Below, one piece after another: positions 28,339 to 36,904 of a DNA stretch of 64,000 nt. A model generated the notes under the pieces. The model worked only from the letters and a program-made list of their open reading frames with translations. It was not told where the DNA came from and did not search any database. Every line of letters starts with the position of its first letter. Position 1 is the first letter of the stretch. The stretch comes from Sphingomonas desiccabilis (GTDB lineage: Bacteria; Pseudomonadota; Alphaproteobacteria; Sphingomonadales; Sphingomonadaceae). A program made the position numbers and the translations under genes. Where the stretch lies: positions 109,068 to 173,067 of the forward strand of contig NZ_SDPT01000004.1 of the NCBI RefSeq assembly GCF_004135605.1. The letters are read 5' to 3'.

Positions 28339-28550
28339 GTTCAATCTAGTAGAGAGGGTGTCAAGGACTTGCGCACAGCTTGAAAGTATACGGGCGAGGT
28401 GCGTCCACGCAGCAACACTGCCCGCAGCACGCACCGAAGTGCAGGAAGGCTCGTGGTGTCTCCCACGTGGCGAGGGGTACGGGCGGCGATGGCACGGATT
28501 CTGCGCCATGCAGCTCGGGGAACAACAGGGTGTCAGACTAGCGCCTGCCG

Positions 28551-28576
28551 GCTGGCGGCCCTTCTGGGCCGCCAGC
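28551..28576 (-). terminator. Perfect 11-bp stem-loop past the DUF1080 gene
   Basis: Arms GCTGGCGGCCC and GGGCCGCCAGC with a 4-base loop, 7 bp beyond the DUF1080 stop. No T-run follows on the minus strand. The rest of the roughly 300 bp up to the TonB receptor start holds only that receptor's promoter region. Confidence 0.65.
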
Positions 28577-28583
28577 GTCGCCG

Positions 28584-29375
28584 TCACTTCAGTTCGCGGA
28601 TCCAGATCGAACGGAAGCTGATCGGGGGGCTCGGGTCGCCATGGTCTTGCAGCTTGATCGGCGCGGCCCCATGCGCCTTGTATGCCGGCGCGCCGACGTA
28701 GGTGGTCTCGCCCTTCAGTGCGACATGATCCTGAATCAGAACCCCATTCATGAAGGCGGTGACATAGGCCGGGCTCGTCACCGAGCCGTCGGCAGCGAAT
28801 ACCGGGGCGGTCCAGATCACGTCGTAGCTCTGCCATTCGCCTGGGGCACGCGCGGGGTTCGCGAGGGGCGCGAACTGCTTGTAGATGCTGCCGGTCTGAC
28901 CATTGACGTAGGTCTTGTTGCGGAAGCTATCCATGATCTGAAGCTCGTATCCGTTGTCGCCGTCACCGGTCGATGCCAGGAAGAGGCCACTGTTGCCCCG
29001 CGCCTGCCCCTCTCCCGTGATGTTGGCCGGAATACGCCATTCCAGGTGGAGCTGGTAATTGCGGAAGCGTTGCTTCGTCTCGATGTTGCCGGTCCCCTTG
29101 CGTACCGTCAGCACGCCATCGGCCACCGTCCAGCGCGCGGGTGACTTGTCCTTCGTGGAGACCCACTGGCTGAGGTTCTTTCCGTCGAACAGGACGACCG
29201 CATCGGAAGGAGTCGGCGTCTGGGTGGCAGGCCCCGGTGCGACGACCGGAGGCGTCGGTTGCCAGACCTCGGTATCCTCCGGGCGCGGCCCCGACTGGCC
29301 CGTTACGGCGGCCGTGCCCATCGCGGCCCCCAGCAGGGTTACACTGGCTGCGATTGCTGCGATCATAGTGCCCAT
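28584..29375 (-). CDS. Exported DUF1080 (3-keto-disaccharide hydrolase-like) protein
   Basis: 263 aa. Signal peptide about 1-25. The remainder is a concanavalin-like DUF1080 domain beginning VVLFDGKNLSQWVS and containing ARGNSGLFL and YELQIMDSF, hallmarks of the family. Some members hydrolyse 3-keto-glycosides made by Gfo/Idh/MocA dehydrogenases. This gene overlaps just such an oxidoreductase gene by 13 bp, so an oxidise-then-cleave pathway in the periplasm is plausible. Catalytic residues cannot be assigned by eye. A strong hairpin follows. Confidence 0.85.
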   Translation of the reverse strand: MGTMIAAIAASVTLLGAAMGTAAVTGQSGPRPEDTEVWQPTPPVVAPGPATQTPTPSDAVVLFDGKNLSQWVSTKDKSPARWTVADGVLTVRKGTGNIETKQRFRNYQLHLEWRIPANITGEGQARGNSGLFLASTGDGDNGYELQIMDSFRNKTYVNGQTGSIYKQFAPLANPARAPGEWQSYDVIWTAPVFAADGSVTSPAYVTAFMNGVLIQDHVALKGETTYVGAPAYKAHGAAPIKLQDHGDPSPPISFRSIWIRELK

Positions 29376-30778
29376 CCCTTGCGATACTCCCGATCCAGAA
29401 ATTGGTTGGCTTCGGCGACGTTGGTGATGCGGTCGCCATCATATTCGATCGGCTGGTCGGCGCGCAGCGCGACCATGCCGAGCAGCATCGTCTCGGTGAG
29501 CGGCACGGCCACCGAGAATGGCGAGGAGATCGCCTCCTCGCCCCGGATCGCGCGAATCCAGTTCATCTCGTGCCCGTCGCGCCCACCCAGAATCCGGGGC
29601 AGCGACATCGGCACCGCGGCAGCGCGCTCGGCCACGCCATCGCCGATCAGCACGGGCTTCTCCCCATAGGTCTCGTGCATCAGCATGCCGCGGTCCCCGA
29701 CATAGAGCACGCCGCCGTCCGGGTTCATGCGCGCGGTCGCGGGCATGGCCGTGGGAGTCGGCGGCATCAGCCCGCCGTCGTACCACGTCATCGTGAGCGG
29801 CCCGCCCTTCGCCCGCCCGAACTGATAGGTCGTGATGTTGGCGAGCGGGTAGCTGCCGAGATCGGCGGGCGGCTTGCCGTCCCAGATGTCCGTGTCGCCT
29901 CCCCACCGGCTGTGGCGCGTCTCGATGCGGGTAGGAAGTCCTGGCTCCAGCGCCCAGACCGGGAAGTCGACGAGGTGCGCGCCCATGTCACCGAGCGAGC
30001 CGACGCCGAACGGCACCCATCCACGCCAGTTGAAATGCGCGTAATCGGGGTGGTAGCCCCAATCCACCGGCGCCGGCCCGAGCCAGAGGTTCCAGTCCAG
30101 ACTGGAGGGGGCAGCGACCGCCGCGGGACGGGCCTCGCCTTGCGGCCACAGCGGGCGATTGGTCCAGACATGCACTTCGCGCACTCGGCCGATCACACCC
30201 GCACGGATCCACTCGACCACACGGCGCCCGTCGTCGCCGGAATGGCCCTGGTTGCCCATCTGGGTCACGAGCTTGGGATTGCGCCGGGCGACCTCCAGCA
30301 GCGTGCGGCCCTCTCGCACCGTATAGGTCAGCGGCTTTTGCACATAGACATGAAGGCCGCGCTCCATCGCCTGCTTTGCGGCGATGGCATGGTGGTGGTC
30401 CGGCGTCGCGATCACCACCGCGTCGATGTCCTTGCGGGCGTCGAACATGCGCCGGTAGTCGGCGAACCGGGCGGCTCGATCATAGGCGGCCTTCAGGGGC
30501 TGCATCTCAGGCCGAGCAACGCCCTTGTTGTCGACGAAGCTCTTAGCAACGTGATCGAAGTCCACGTCGGCGAGCGCCACGATGTTCTGGCTGGTGAGCT
30601 TGGCCATGTTCTGCGCGCCCATGCCGCCGGCGCCGATCACCGCGACATTCACCCGGTCGCTCGGCCGGAGGCGACGCGCCGCCGCCTGTCCCGGTATCGC
30701 AAGCAAGCCCGCGGTCGCGGCAGCGCCGCCGAGCCAGTCCCGCCGCGTCAGGCCACTTCCCTGTTCCGCCACGATCAT
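29363..30778 (-). CDS. Tat-type Gfo/Idh/MocA family oxidoreductase
   Basis: 471 aa. A twin-arginine signal (LTRRDWLGGAAATAGLL, Arg12-Arg13) is followed by a Rossmann NAD(P) domain (VAVIGAGGMGAQNM) and the family's C-terminal dimer/sugar-binding domain, including EKPL-like VQKPLTY with the conserved lysine. Secreted members hold NAD(P) tightly and oxidise or transhydrogenate sugars. The ATG is set by GGGGAGAGG; the frame runs 15 codons further upstream. The downstream DUF1080 gene overlaps its 3' end, suggesting coupled translation and a joint action on glycosides. Confidence 0.87.
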   Translation of the reverse strand: MIVAEQGSGLTRRDWLGGAAATAGLLAIPGQAAARRLRPSDRVNVAVIGAGGMGAQNMAKLTSQNIVALADVDFDHVAKSFVDNKGVARPEMQPLKAAYDRAARFADYRRMFDARKDIDAVVIATPDHHHAIAAKQAMERGLHVYVQKPLTYTVREGRTLLEVARRNPKLVTQMGNQGHSGDDGRRVVEWIRAGVIGRVREVHVWTNRPLWPQGEARPAAVAAPSSLDWNLWLGPAPVDWGYHPDYAHFNWRGWVPFGVGSLGDMGAHLVDFPVWALEPGLPTRIETRHSRWGGDTDIWDGKPPADLGSYPLANITTYQFGRAKGGPLTMTWYDGGLMPPTPTAMPATARMNPDGGVLYVGDRGMLMHETYGEKPVLIGDGVAERAAAVPMSLPRILGGRDGHEMNWIRAIRGEEAISSPFSVAVPLTETMLLGMVALRADQPIEYDGDRITNVAEANQFLDREYRKGWAL

Positions 30779-30987
30779 CCTCTCCCCCTTTTTTCTTTCC
30801 CGGCCGTCGGGGCCGATGGGCACGACGAGCAGGCTAACAAGGGAAACACGTCCCTGCCACCTCCGGAAAGCAAACCCGTCCAGAATTTCATTGGATCGCC
30901 GATGTCAGGGTGGTTTCTCTCGCCGCTTCCTATCCTTGCGGCAGCAGCTTAGGCTTCGACGAAAGAAGTCGAACAGGAGGGGCCGTA

Positions 30988-31524
30988 ATGCAGCTTTTCA
31001 AAACGTCGTCGTCGCAAGCGCGCCACTCGTCCGTGCGCTCTCTTCTGCGGCGGAGCGCCTGCGCAGCACTGCTGCTCATCACAGCGACACCGGCCGCAGC
31101 GCAGAGCGGCGATCCCACCAGCTTTGCGAGCGCCGCGGACGTAGCCGCGCAGGTAGAGGAGATGGGCCGCGCCATGAAGCCGGGGCAAGGCTTCTCCAGC
31201 CGGCCGCTGGTGCGCGACGACAAGACGATAGCGGCGCTCGAATATTGGAAGGCGCCCGGCCGTCCCGCCGTACATCCGGAGGAGGCCGAATACGCGCTGG
31301 TCGTCGCAGGTGCCGGCACGATGATCTCCGGCGGGACGCTCGAGGAGGCAAAGGTCACCCGACCCGGGCTGACGGAAGGAAGCCGGATCACTGGCGGCAC
31401 GACCCGCAAGCTGGTTCCCGGCGACGTCATCCTGATCCCGGCGGGAGTTCCACACTGGTTCGGGATCACCGGCGATCGGCTGGTCCTGCTGGGTACCAAG
31501 CTGCCGCGCCCGCAGGCGCGCTGA
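30988..31524 (+). CDS. Exported cupin-domain protein
   Basis: 178 aa. Start set by AGGAGG eight bases upstream. A signal peptide (about 1-39, ending TPAAAQ) precedes a single cupin barrel: HPEEAEYALVVAGAGTMISGG and VPGDVILIPAGVPHWFGI supply the two cupin motifs, with His and Glu ligands for a metal apparently kept. Role unknown: a periplasmic isomerase, dioxygenase or sugar-binding cupin is possible. It is divergent from the Gfo/Idh/MocA gene across 209 bp, so the two may share regulation. Confidence 0.75.
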   Translation: MQLFKTSSSQARHSSVRSLLRRSACAALLLITATPAAAQSGDPTSFASAADVAAQVEEMGRAMKPGQGFSSRPLVRDDKTIAALEYWKAPGRPAVHPEEAEYALVVAGAGTMISGGTLEEAKVTRPGLTEGSRITGGTTRKLVPGDVILIPAGVPHWFGITGDRLVLLGTKLPRPQAR

Positions 31525-31606
31525 CCTCAGCGGCCGCGCGGCAAGGCTCCGGCGCCCAGCGGCGGGTCGTCGCCGGGGGCGCTGGAGCCAATCGCTGCGC
31601 GCACCG

Positions 31607-33163
31607 TTGATCCGGGTGCATTTATTCGAAGGCCTGGATGCGATCCTCGTCGCGGCGCTTCTGCTGCTGGTCGTCGCGCGCAAGCTCAACGTCCCGTATC
31701 CGACGCTGCTGGCGGCGGCCGGCATCGGCTTCGCGCTGCTGCCCTTTGCACCCGACATCGACGTGGATCCGGCCCTGGCGATGGCGCTGTTCATCGCCCC
31801 GGCCCTGCTTCACGCCGCCTTTCACACCAGCCTGAGGGGCCTGCGCCGCTTCTGGTTTCCGCTTTTGTCGCTGGCGGTTTTCGCCGTGCTGGTGACCACT
31901 GCCGCCGTCACGTTCGTTGGCGTCGCCGTGGCCGGACTTCCGCTTGCCGCAGCATTCGCGCTCGGCGCGATCGTCGCACCGCCCGATGCCGCGGCGGCAG
32001 AGGCCGTGCTGTCCGAAGTGGGAATACCGCGCCGCGGCCTGCTGCTGCTGCAAGGAGAAAGCCTGCTCAACGACGCCACCGCCCTTCTCTTGTTCGGGCT
32101 GGCGGTTGCGCTGGCCACGAACACCGACACGGCCACCACCCCGCTCGTTCTCGCCGCAGCAGCGCCCGGCGGCATCCTGTTCGGCTTGGCGGCGGCCTGG
32201 CTGTACTTGCGGATCGTCCCGCTCTTTTCCGGAACGCTCGGCTCGAGCCTCGCCGATTTCGCCGTCACCTTCGCGATCTGGCTGCTTGCGGAGCGGCTCC
32301 ATCTTTCCGCCGTACTGGCGGTGGTCGCGTTCGGTCTGCTGGTGGCGCAGCGGCGTCCCCTCGGCCAGCCTGCCCGCGATCGGATCCAGAGCCGCGCGGT
32401 CTGGTCTGCGGGCGTGCTGGTCCTCAACGTGGTCGCCTTCATGATCATGGGGCTGCAGTCCCGCGACGTGCTCCTGCGGCTGGACAGCGCCGAGCGGCTT
32501 CCCGCGATCGTGTTTTCCCTGGTCGTGCTGGCGACCGTGCTGGGTGCGCGGCTCGCCTGGGTGTTGCTGGTGCGCGCGTTCGAAGGCTTGATCTCGCGCC
32601 ATCATGCACCCGCCTGGCTTCCCAAGCCGCCGCCCTGGCGTGCCGCGCTGATCCTCGGCTGGTCAGGGATGCGCGGACTGGTGACGCTTGCCACCGCCTT
32701 CGCCCTTCCGGCCGGCATGCCCGGACGCGACCTGATCGTGCTCGCCGCGTTCACCGTCGTCATCGGCACGCTCGTCGTCCAGGGGCTGACGCTGGGGCCC
32801 CTGATCCGATGGCTCGACATCGGCGAGGACGCCGGATTGGCGACGAAGCTGGGTACGGCACGCCGACGGATCATCGACGCTGGCGTCGCGGTGCTCGCCG
32901 GCGACGAGAGCGATGCTGCCAAGGCGCTTCGCGTCCGCTACGGCGCCGCGGGGGCAGTCGCCGCGCATGCCGAGGATCCGCAAGCGCCCTCCGACTTCGA
33001 CACGCTGCACCTCAAGGTCGTCGAGCATCAGCGCACCGCGCTCAACGAGATGCGGCAGAACGGGGACGTCGCAGAGGATATCTACCGTCGCCTGCTGGAG
33101 GAACTCGACTGGTCCGAGGTCGAAGCGCGCTCCTTTTCCGACAATGTGCTGCGCTCCGCCTGA
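31607..33163 (+). CDS. CPA1-family Na+/H+ antiporter
   Basis: 518 aa with a probable TTG start (GTG at 31616 is an alternative). About 11-12 membrane segments are visible; the conserved GAIVAPPDAAAAEAVL and LLLLQGESLLNDATALLLF segments are the ion-binding core of NhaP/CPA1 exchangers, including the paired Asp. A hydrophilic C-terminal tail of about 110 residues is predicted cytoplasmic and rich in charged helices, possibly a pH sensor. It converges with rhaT, leaving 73 bp between stops. Likely unrelated to the rhamnose genes. Confidence 0.9.
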   Translation: MIRVHLFEGLDAILVAALLLLVVARKLNVPYPTLLAAAGIGFALLPFAPDIDVDPALAMALFIAPALLHAAFHTSLRGLRRFWFPLLSLAVFAVLVTTAAVTFVGVAVAGLPLAAAFALGAIVAPPDAAAAEAVLSEVGIPRRGLLLLQGESLLNDATALLLFGLAVALATNTDTATTPLVLAAAAPGGILFGLAAAWLYLRIVPLFSGTLGSSLADFAVTFAIWLLAERLHLSAVLAVVAFGLLVAQRRPLGQPARDRIQSRAVWSAGVLVLNVVAFMIMGLQSRDVLLRLDSAERLPAIVFSLVVLATVLGARLAWVLLVRAFEGLISRHHAPAWLPKPPPWRAALILGWSGMRGLVTLATAFALPAGMPGRDLIVLAAFTVVIGTLVVQGLTLGPLIRWLDIGEDAGLATKLGTARRRIIDAGVAVLAGDESDAAKALRVRYGAAGAVAAHAEDPQAPSDFDTLHLKVVEHQRTALNEMRQNGDVAEDIYRRLLEELDWSEVEARSFSDNVLRSA

Positions 33164-33236
33164 CCCGGCGCGGGGCGATCAACCTCGATAGTCTTCCATC
33201 GAACGCGCGGGTGTACCCGGCATCCTCAGCCTCACT

Positions 33237-34298
33237 TCATGCGCCCAGGAGGTTGCCGTAGCCGATCACCACGGTGGCCAGTACCAGCAGGGCGACGCCA
33301 CCCCACACCATCGCGCGAACGCGCGGGTGCGCGTCCTTCCACTCGCGGAACGCAAAGCCCCACAGGGTCCCGAAAATGATGATGCTCGCCATGTGCAGCG
33401 TCCAGGACGAGAAGCCGAAGCGGCCCATCTGGCTTTCGCCCATGGTGTAGAAGAAGAACTGGAAATACCAGGCAGTGCCCGCGATCGCGCACAGGAGGTA
33501 GTTGCGCAGCAACGGCGCCCCGGCGCCCTTCCCGCCCCCGCGCCACTCGCCTGCGCTACGGTTGCGCAGGATCAGGAACGCGCACCAGAGAGCGTTGGTG
33601 ACGAGCCCGCCGAACATGACGAGGCACAGCACCGGGAGGCCGGTCCACAGCGGGCCCGTTCCGGCCGCAGCGGACAGCGGCTTGATCGGTTCGCCCGCGG
33701 CAAGACCGAAGGCAAAGCAGGCAGACATGATGCCGGCAAAAACCGCGACTACAATGCCCTTGCGGAAGTTGAACTCGGCGACAGCCGCTGACTTCTGCTC
33801 TGGCGAAAGTGCGGCGTCCTTGCGCGCGCCCGCCATCGCGACAACGACGATCCCCGCGAGCGTCATGACCAGGCCCAACAGGATGATGTTGCCCGATGGC
33901 GTGTCGAGCAGCTTCTCCTGGAAGTCGCCCTGGAAGATCGGCGGGATCAGCGTGCCGAATACGGTGCACAACCCCAGCACCACCGCCATGCCGAGCGACA
34001 GCCCGAGGTAGCGCATTACCAAGCCGTAGCCGAGGCCGCCGAAGCCCCACAGCAGGCCGAAGAGCACCGGCCACAACAAGGTGGGGGTGGGCGTGCGGGA
34101 AAGGACGCCGAGCAGGTCCTCGGTCTGGATCGCGGCAAAGAACCACGGCGCGAGCAGCCAGGAAAAGACGCCGCCGGTCAACCAGTAGATCTCCCAGCTC
34201 CAGCGCTTCACGCCCTTGTAGGGGACGTAGAAACTGGCGGAGGCGAGGCCGCCGATCCAGTGGAACAGCACGCCCAGCAGCGGATTTGCGCCCATCAC
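33237..34298 (-). CDS. rhaT: L-rhamnose/proton symporter RhaT
   Basis: 353 aa, about ten membrane segments, near the length of E. coli RhaT. The N-terminus NPLLGVLFHWIGGLASASFYVP is diagnostic, and SWEIYWLTGGVFSWLLAPW, GFGGLGYGLVMRYLGLSLGMAV and the C-terminal YTMGESQMGRFGFSSWTLHMAS segments match the family. It imports L-rhamnose with protons. It is the last gene of the leftward arm, overlapping the lactonase gene by 4 bp, which anchors the whole cluster to L-rhamnose. Confidence 0.95.
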   Translation of the reverse strand: MMGANPLLGVLFHWIGGLASASFYVPYKGVKRWSWEIYWLTGGVFSWLLAPWFFAAIQTEDLLGVLSRTPTPTLLWPVLFGLLWGFGGLGYGLVMRYLGLSLGMAVVLGLCTVFGTLIPPIFQGDFQEKLLDTPSGNIILLGLVMTLAGIVVVAMAGARKDAALSPEQKSAAVAEFNFRKGIVVAVFAGIMSACFAFGLAAGEPIKPLSAAAGTGPLWTGLPVLCLVMFGGLVTNALWCAFLILRNRSAGEWRGGGKGAGAPLLRNYLLCAIAGTAWYFQFFFYTMGESQMGRFGFSSWTLHMASIIIFGTLWGFAFREWKDAHPRVRAMVWGGVALLVLATVVIGYGNLLGA

Positions 34299-35200
34299 AG
34301 GTCGAGCTCCAGTCGATAGACGCGGTTGGCATTGCGCCCGAACAGGTCGCGACGCTCGTCTTCCGAGAAGTCGGCGACGATCGCGTGATAGGCTTCAAGA
34401 TGCTGGTCGAAGGGGGCGAACAGCTTGTCGGTAGGACTGTCGCTTGCGAACAGGCAGCGGTCTGTCCCGAACAGATCGATCGCCTCCAGCAGGAACGGCC
34501 GGATGCTTTCGACCGTCCAGGCCCGGTCGATGAAGCCGACGCCCGACAGCTTGATTGCGACGTGCGGGGATTGCGCGAGCGTGCGCAATCCGTGGCGCCA
34601 GCGGGTCAGCCCCTCCCGCTCGGTCGGGATCGGCATGCCGATGTGGTTGATGATGACCGGGATGTCTGGATGCCGCTCGATCAGGGGGGCCAGACCCGCC
34701 ATCTGCCCGGCATAGCATTGCAGGTCGAACGACAGGCCATAGCGCGCGAGCAGGCCGAAGCCCGCCCACCATTGGTCGGCCTGGGTGACGTCGTGCGGCG
34801 TGTAGGTCCGCAGGGGATTGGTGTGCCAGTTGACGATCTGGCGGATGCCGCGGACGTGGGAGTTGGCGGCCTGCGCCTCCAGCAGCGGCTCGACCCCGGG
34901 ATCATGGAGCGGCGCAAAGGCGACGATGGCGTTGGGCATGCCGCGTTCGGCAGCCATCGCCTCGAGCCATTTGGTTTCGTCCAGCGCCTGCGAAGGGTCG
35001 GCGCCGGCATCGATGTGGACGACGCCCCGGACGTTCCAGCGCCCGACATCGGCACAATAGTCGTCGAGGCGATAGTCGCGGGCAATGGGCTCGGTCACGC
35101 CCGCGGGCCCCTCGGCGAAGGGCGGGGTCAGCCAGGGATACCGGATGTGGCCGAGATCCCAGAGATGGACATGGGCGTCGACGAACGGAATGGCTTCCAT
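34295..35200 (-). CDS. LRA2: L-rhamnono-gamma-lactonase (LRA2-type amidohydrolase)
   Basis: 301 aa, amidohydrolase-2 family TIM barrel. It begins with FVDAHVHLWD (metal-binding HxH), followed by INHIGMP and the late FASDSPTD with the conserved Asp. Relatives hydrolyse fuconolactone or rhamnonolactone. Placement between rhaT (4-bp overlap) and the LRA5-type dehydrogenase (61-bp gap) identifies the likely substrate as L-rhamnono-1,4-lactone, step 2 of the non-phosphorylative pathway. L-fuconolactonase activity is the main alternative. Confidence 0.85.
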   Translation of the reverse strand: MEAIPFVDAHVHLWDLGHIRYPWLTPPFAEGPAGVTEPIARDYRLDDYCADVGRWNVRGVVHIDAGADPSQALDETKWLEAMAAERGMPNAIVAFAPLHDPGVEPLLEAQAANSHVRGIRQIVNWHTNPLRTYTPHDVTQADQWWAGFGLLARYGLSFDLQCYAGQMAGLAPLIERHPDIPVIINHIGMPIPTEREGLTRWRHGLRTLAQSPHVAIKLSGVGFIDRAWTVESIRPFLLEAIDLFGTDRCLFASDSPTDKLFAPFDQHLEAYHAIVADFSEDERRDLFGRNANRVYRLELDL

Positions 35201-35261
35201 GGGTCTCCTCTCGTGTGACGCGCCGCCTCTTGCCGGGGGTCGCGCTCGGAACGGGGGCAGC

Positions 35262-36011
35262 TCAGAAGGTCGTGCGCCCTCCGGAGGTATCGAAGGTCGC
35301 GGCCGTGGTGAAGCTGCACTCCTCGCTGGCCATGAAGCAGACCATCGCCGCGCTTTCCTCGACCTCGCCCAGGCGCCCCATTGGGATCCTGGAGCGCATG
35401 TACTCGACCTGGCTCTTCGGCAGCTGGTTCAAGATCGGGCTGTCGAAGGTGGCCGGGGTCAGGGCGTTCGCGATGATACCGCTACCCGCCAGTTCCTTGC
35501 CGAGCGATTTGGTGAAGCCGATCACGCCTGCCTTGGACGCGGAATATGCGGACGCATTGGGATTGCCTTCCTTGCCCGCGACCGACGCCACGTTGACGAT
35601 CCGGCCATAGCCGTGGCGCAGCATGTACGGCACCACCGCGCGGGCGCAGTAGAAGATGCCGTTGAGGTTGATATCGATCACCCGGAGCCAGCTGTCGATC
35701 GGGAACTCGTGCGCCGGCTTGGTCGCGCCGGTGATGCCGGCGGAAGCGACGAGCACATCGATCCGCCCGAACGCTTCGAAGGTAGCGACCGCAGCCGATT
35801 CGACCGCCGGCTGATCCGACACGTCGAGAGCGACGACATGCGCCGCCCCGATCCCATGCTTCGCAGCGGCGAGCGCCTCTGGATCCACGTCCCAAAGCGC
35901 GACCTTGCCGCCTTCGGCGACGATCCGCTTGGCGGAGGCAAGCCCAAGCCCCGAGGCACCGCCGGTGACGACGGCAACCTGCCCGGCGAACCGGTCCGGG
36001 AAGACGCTCAC
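35262..36011 (-). CDS. LRA5: 2-keto-3-deoxy-L-rhamnonate 4-dehydrogenase (LRA5-type SDR)
   Basis: 249 aa, classical short-chain dehydrogenase. Cofactor motif TGGASGLGLA near residue 16, SASGIT-like ASAGIT, and the catalytic YSASK with the preceding serine in NVASVAGK. In the alternative L-rhamnose route this enzyme oxidises 2-keto-3-deoxy-L-rhamnonate at C4, feeding the hydrolase LRA6. The gene overlaps LRA6 by 4 bp, which is the basis for choosing LRA5 over LRA1; a second SDR on the other arm fits LRA1 better. Assignment between the two is by context, not by residues. Confidence 0.82.
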   Translation of the reverse strand: MSVFPDRFAGQVAVVTGGASGLGLASAKRIVAEGGKVALWDVDPEALAAAKHGIGAAHVVALDVSDQPAVESAAVATFEAFGRIDVLVASAGITGATKPAHEFPIDSWLRVIDINLNGIFYCARAVVPYMLRHGYGRIVNVASVAGKEGNPNASAYSASKAGVIGFTKSLGKELAGSGIIANALTPATFDSPILNQLPKSQVEYMRSRIPMGRLGEVEESAAMVCFMASEECSFTTAATFDTSGGRTTF

Positions 36012-36865
36012 CCCAGCACCTCGTCACCCAAGTGGCGCCACGCGACGACGTTCTGCTGCTGCTCGCCAAGTCCGGCGATTCCCAGGCGCATCGTGTCCCC
36101 CGCCTTGAGGAAGATCTTGTCGGGCTTCTTGCCCTCGCCCACCCCCGGAGGGGTACCGGTGATCAGCAGGTCGCCGGGATAGAGGGTGATGTAGCGGCTG
36201 ACGTAGCTGATGATCTGCTTGACGCCGAAGATCATGGTGCGGGTGTTGCCGGTCTGCATCCGCTCCCCGTTCACGTCGAGGAACATGTCCAGGCTCTGAC
36301 AGTCGGCGACCTCGTCCGGGGTTACCAACCAGGGACCTACGGGACAGAAGGTGTCATGGCCTTTCCCTTTGGACCACTGGCTGCCGCGCTCCTTCTGATT
36401 GAAGCGTTCGGAAACGTCGTTGGCGACCGTGAAGCCGGCCACATGCGCCAGCGCGTCGTCCTCCTCGACGTAGCGGCAGGTCTTCCCGATCACCACGCCC
36501 AGCTCGACCTCCCAATCGGTGTGGGTGGAATCCTTTGGGATCATCACTTCGTCATTGGGTCCGGTAAGGCTGGAGAGCGCCTTCATGAACATCACCGGCT
36601 CCGTCGGAATCGGCAGGTTGGACTCGATCGCATGGTCCTCGTAGTTGAGCCCGATCGCGACAATCTTGCCGATGCCCTCGACGGGCACGCCATACCGCGG
36701 GGCCCCTTCGGCGGCGGGCAGGCTCTCGACGTCGAGGTCGCCGAGCGAGGCGATCGCAGCGACGGTCAACCGGTCGACCATGGCGGACAAGTCGCGCAGC
36801 ACGCCCTGCGCGTCGACGACGCCGGGCTTCTCGGATCCGCGGGCACCAAAGCGGCAGAATTTCAT
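36008..36865 (-). CDS. LRA6: L-2,4-diketo-3-deoxyrhamnonate hydrolase (LRA6-type FAH family)
   Basis: 285 aa, fumarylacetoacetate hydrolase fold. IVAIGLNYEDHAIE, KALSSLTGPND, DWEVELGVVIGK (metal-binding Glu residues) and the C-terminal DLLITGTPPGVGEGKKP are family hallmarks. LRA6 splits the diketo acid to pyruvate and L-lactate. That product explains the lactate-utilisation genes on the opposite arm. It lies 39 bp after the dehydratase gene and overlaps LRA5 by 4 bp. Other FAH substrates are possible, but the neighbourhood is specific. Confidence 0.87.
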   Translation of the reverse strand: MKFCRFGARGSEKPGVVDAQGVLRDLSAMVDRLTVAAIASLGDLDVESLPAAEGAPRYGVPVEGIGKIVAIGLNYEDHAIESNLPIPTEPVMFMKALSSLTGPNDEVMIPKDSTHTDWEVELGVVIGKTCRYVEEDDALAHVAGFTVANDVSERFNQKERGSQWSKGKGHDTFCPVGPWLVTPDEVADCQSLDMFLDVNGERMQTGNTRTMIFGVKQIISYVSRYITLYPGDLLITGTPPGVGEGKKPDKIFLKAGDTMRLGIAGLGEQQQNVVAWRHLGDEVLG

Positions 36866-36904
36866 GGAAGAGCTACTTTCGTTGGATCTGGCAAATGGGG
36901 TGGG

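Noticed and set aside
29402..30952. Plus-strand frame of 516 codons
   Set aside because: Antisense of the Gfo/Idh/MocA gene, rich in His/Arg, no domain.
18594..31524. Classical polysaccharide utilisation locus with SusD
   Set aside because: There is a TonB receptor but no SusD-like lipoprotein, sensor or LacI/AraC regulator, and no alpha-rhamnosidase, so I describe it only as a glycan-related locus.
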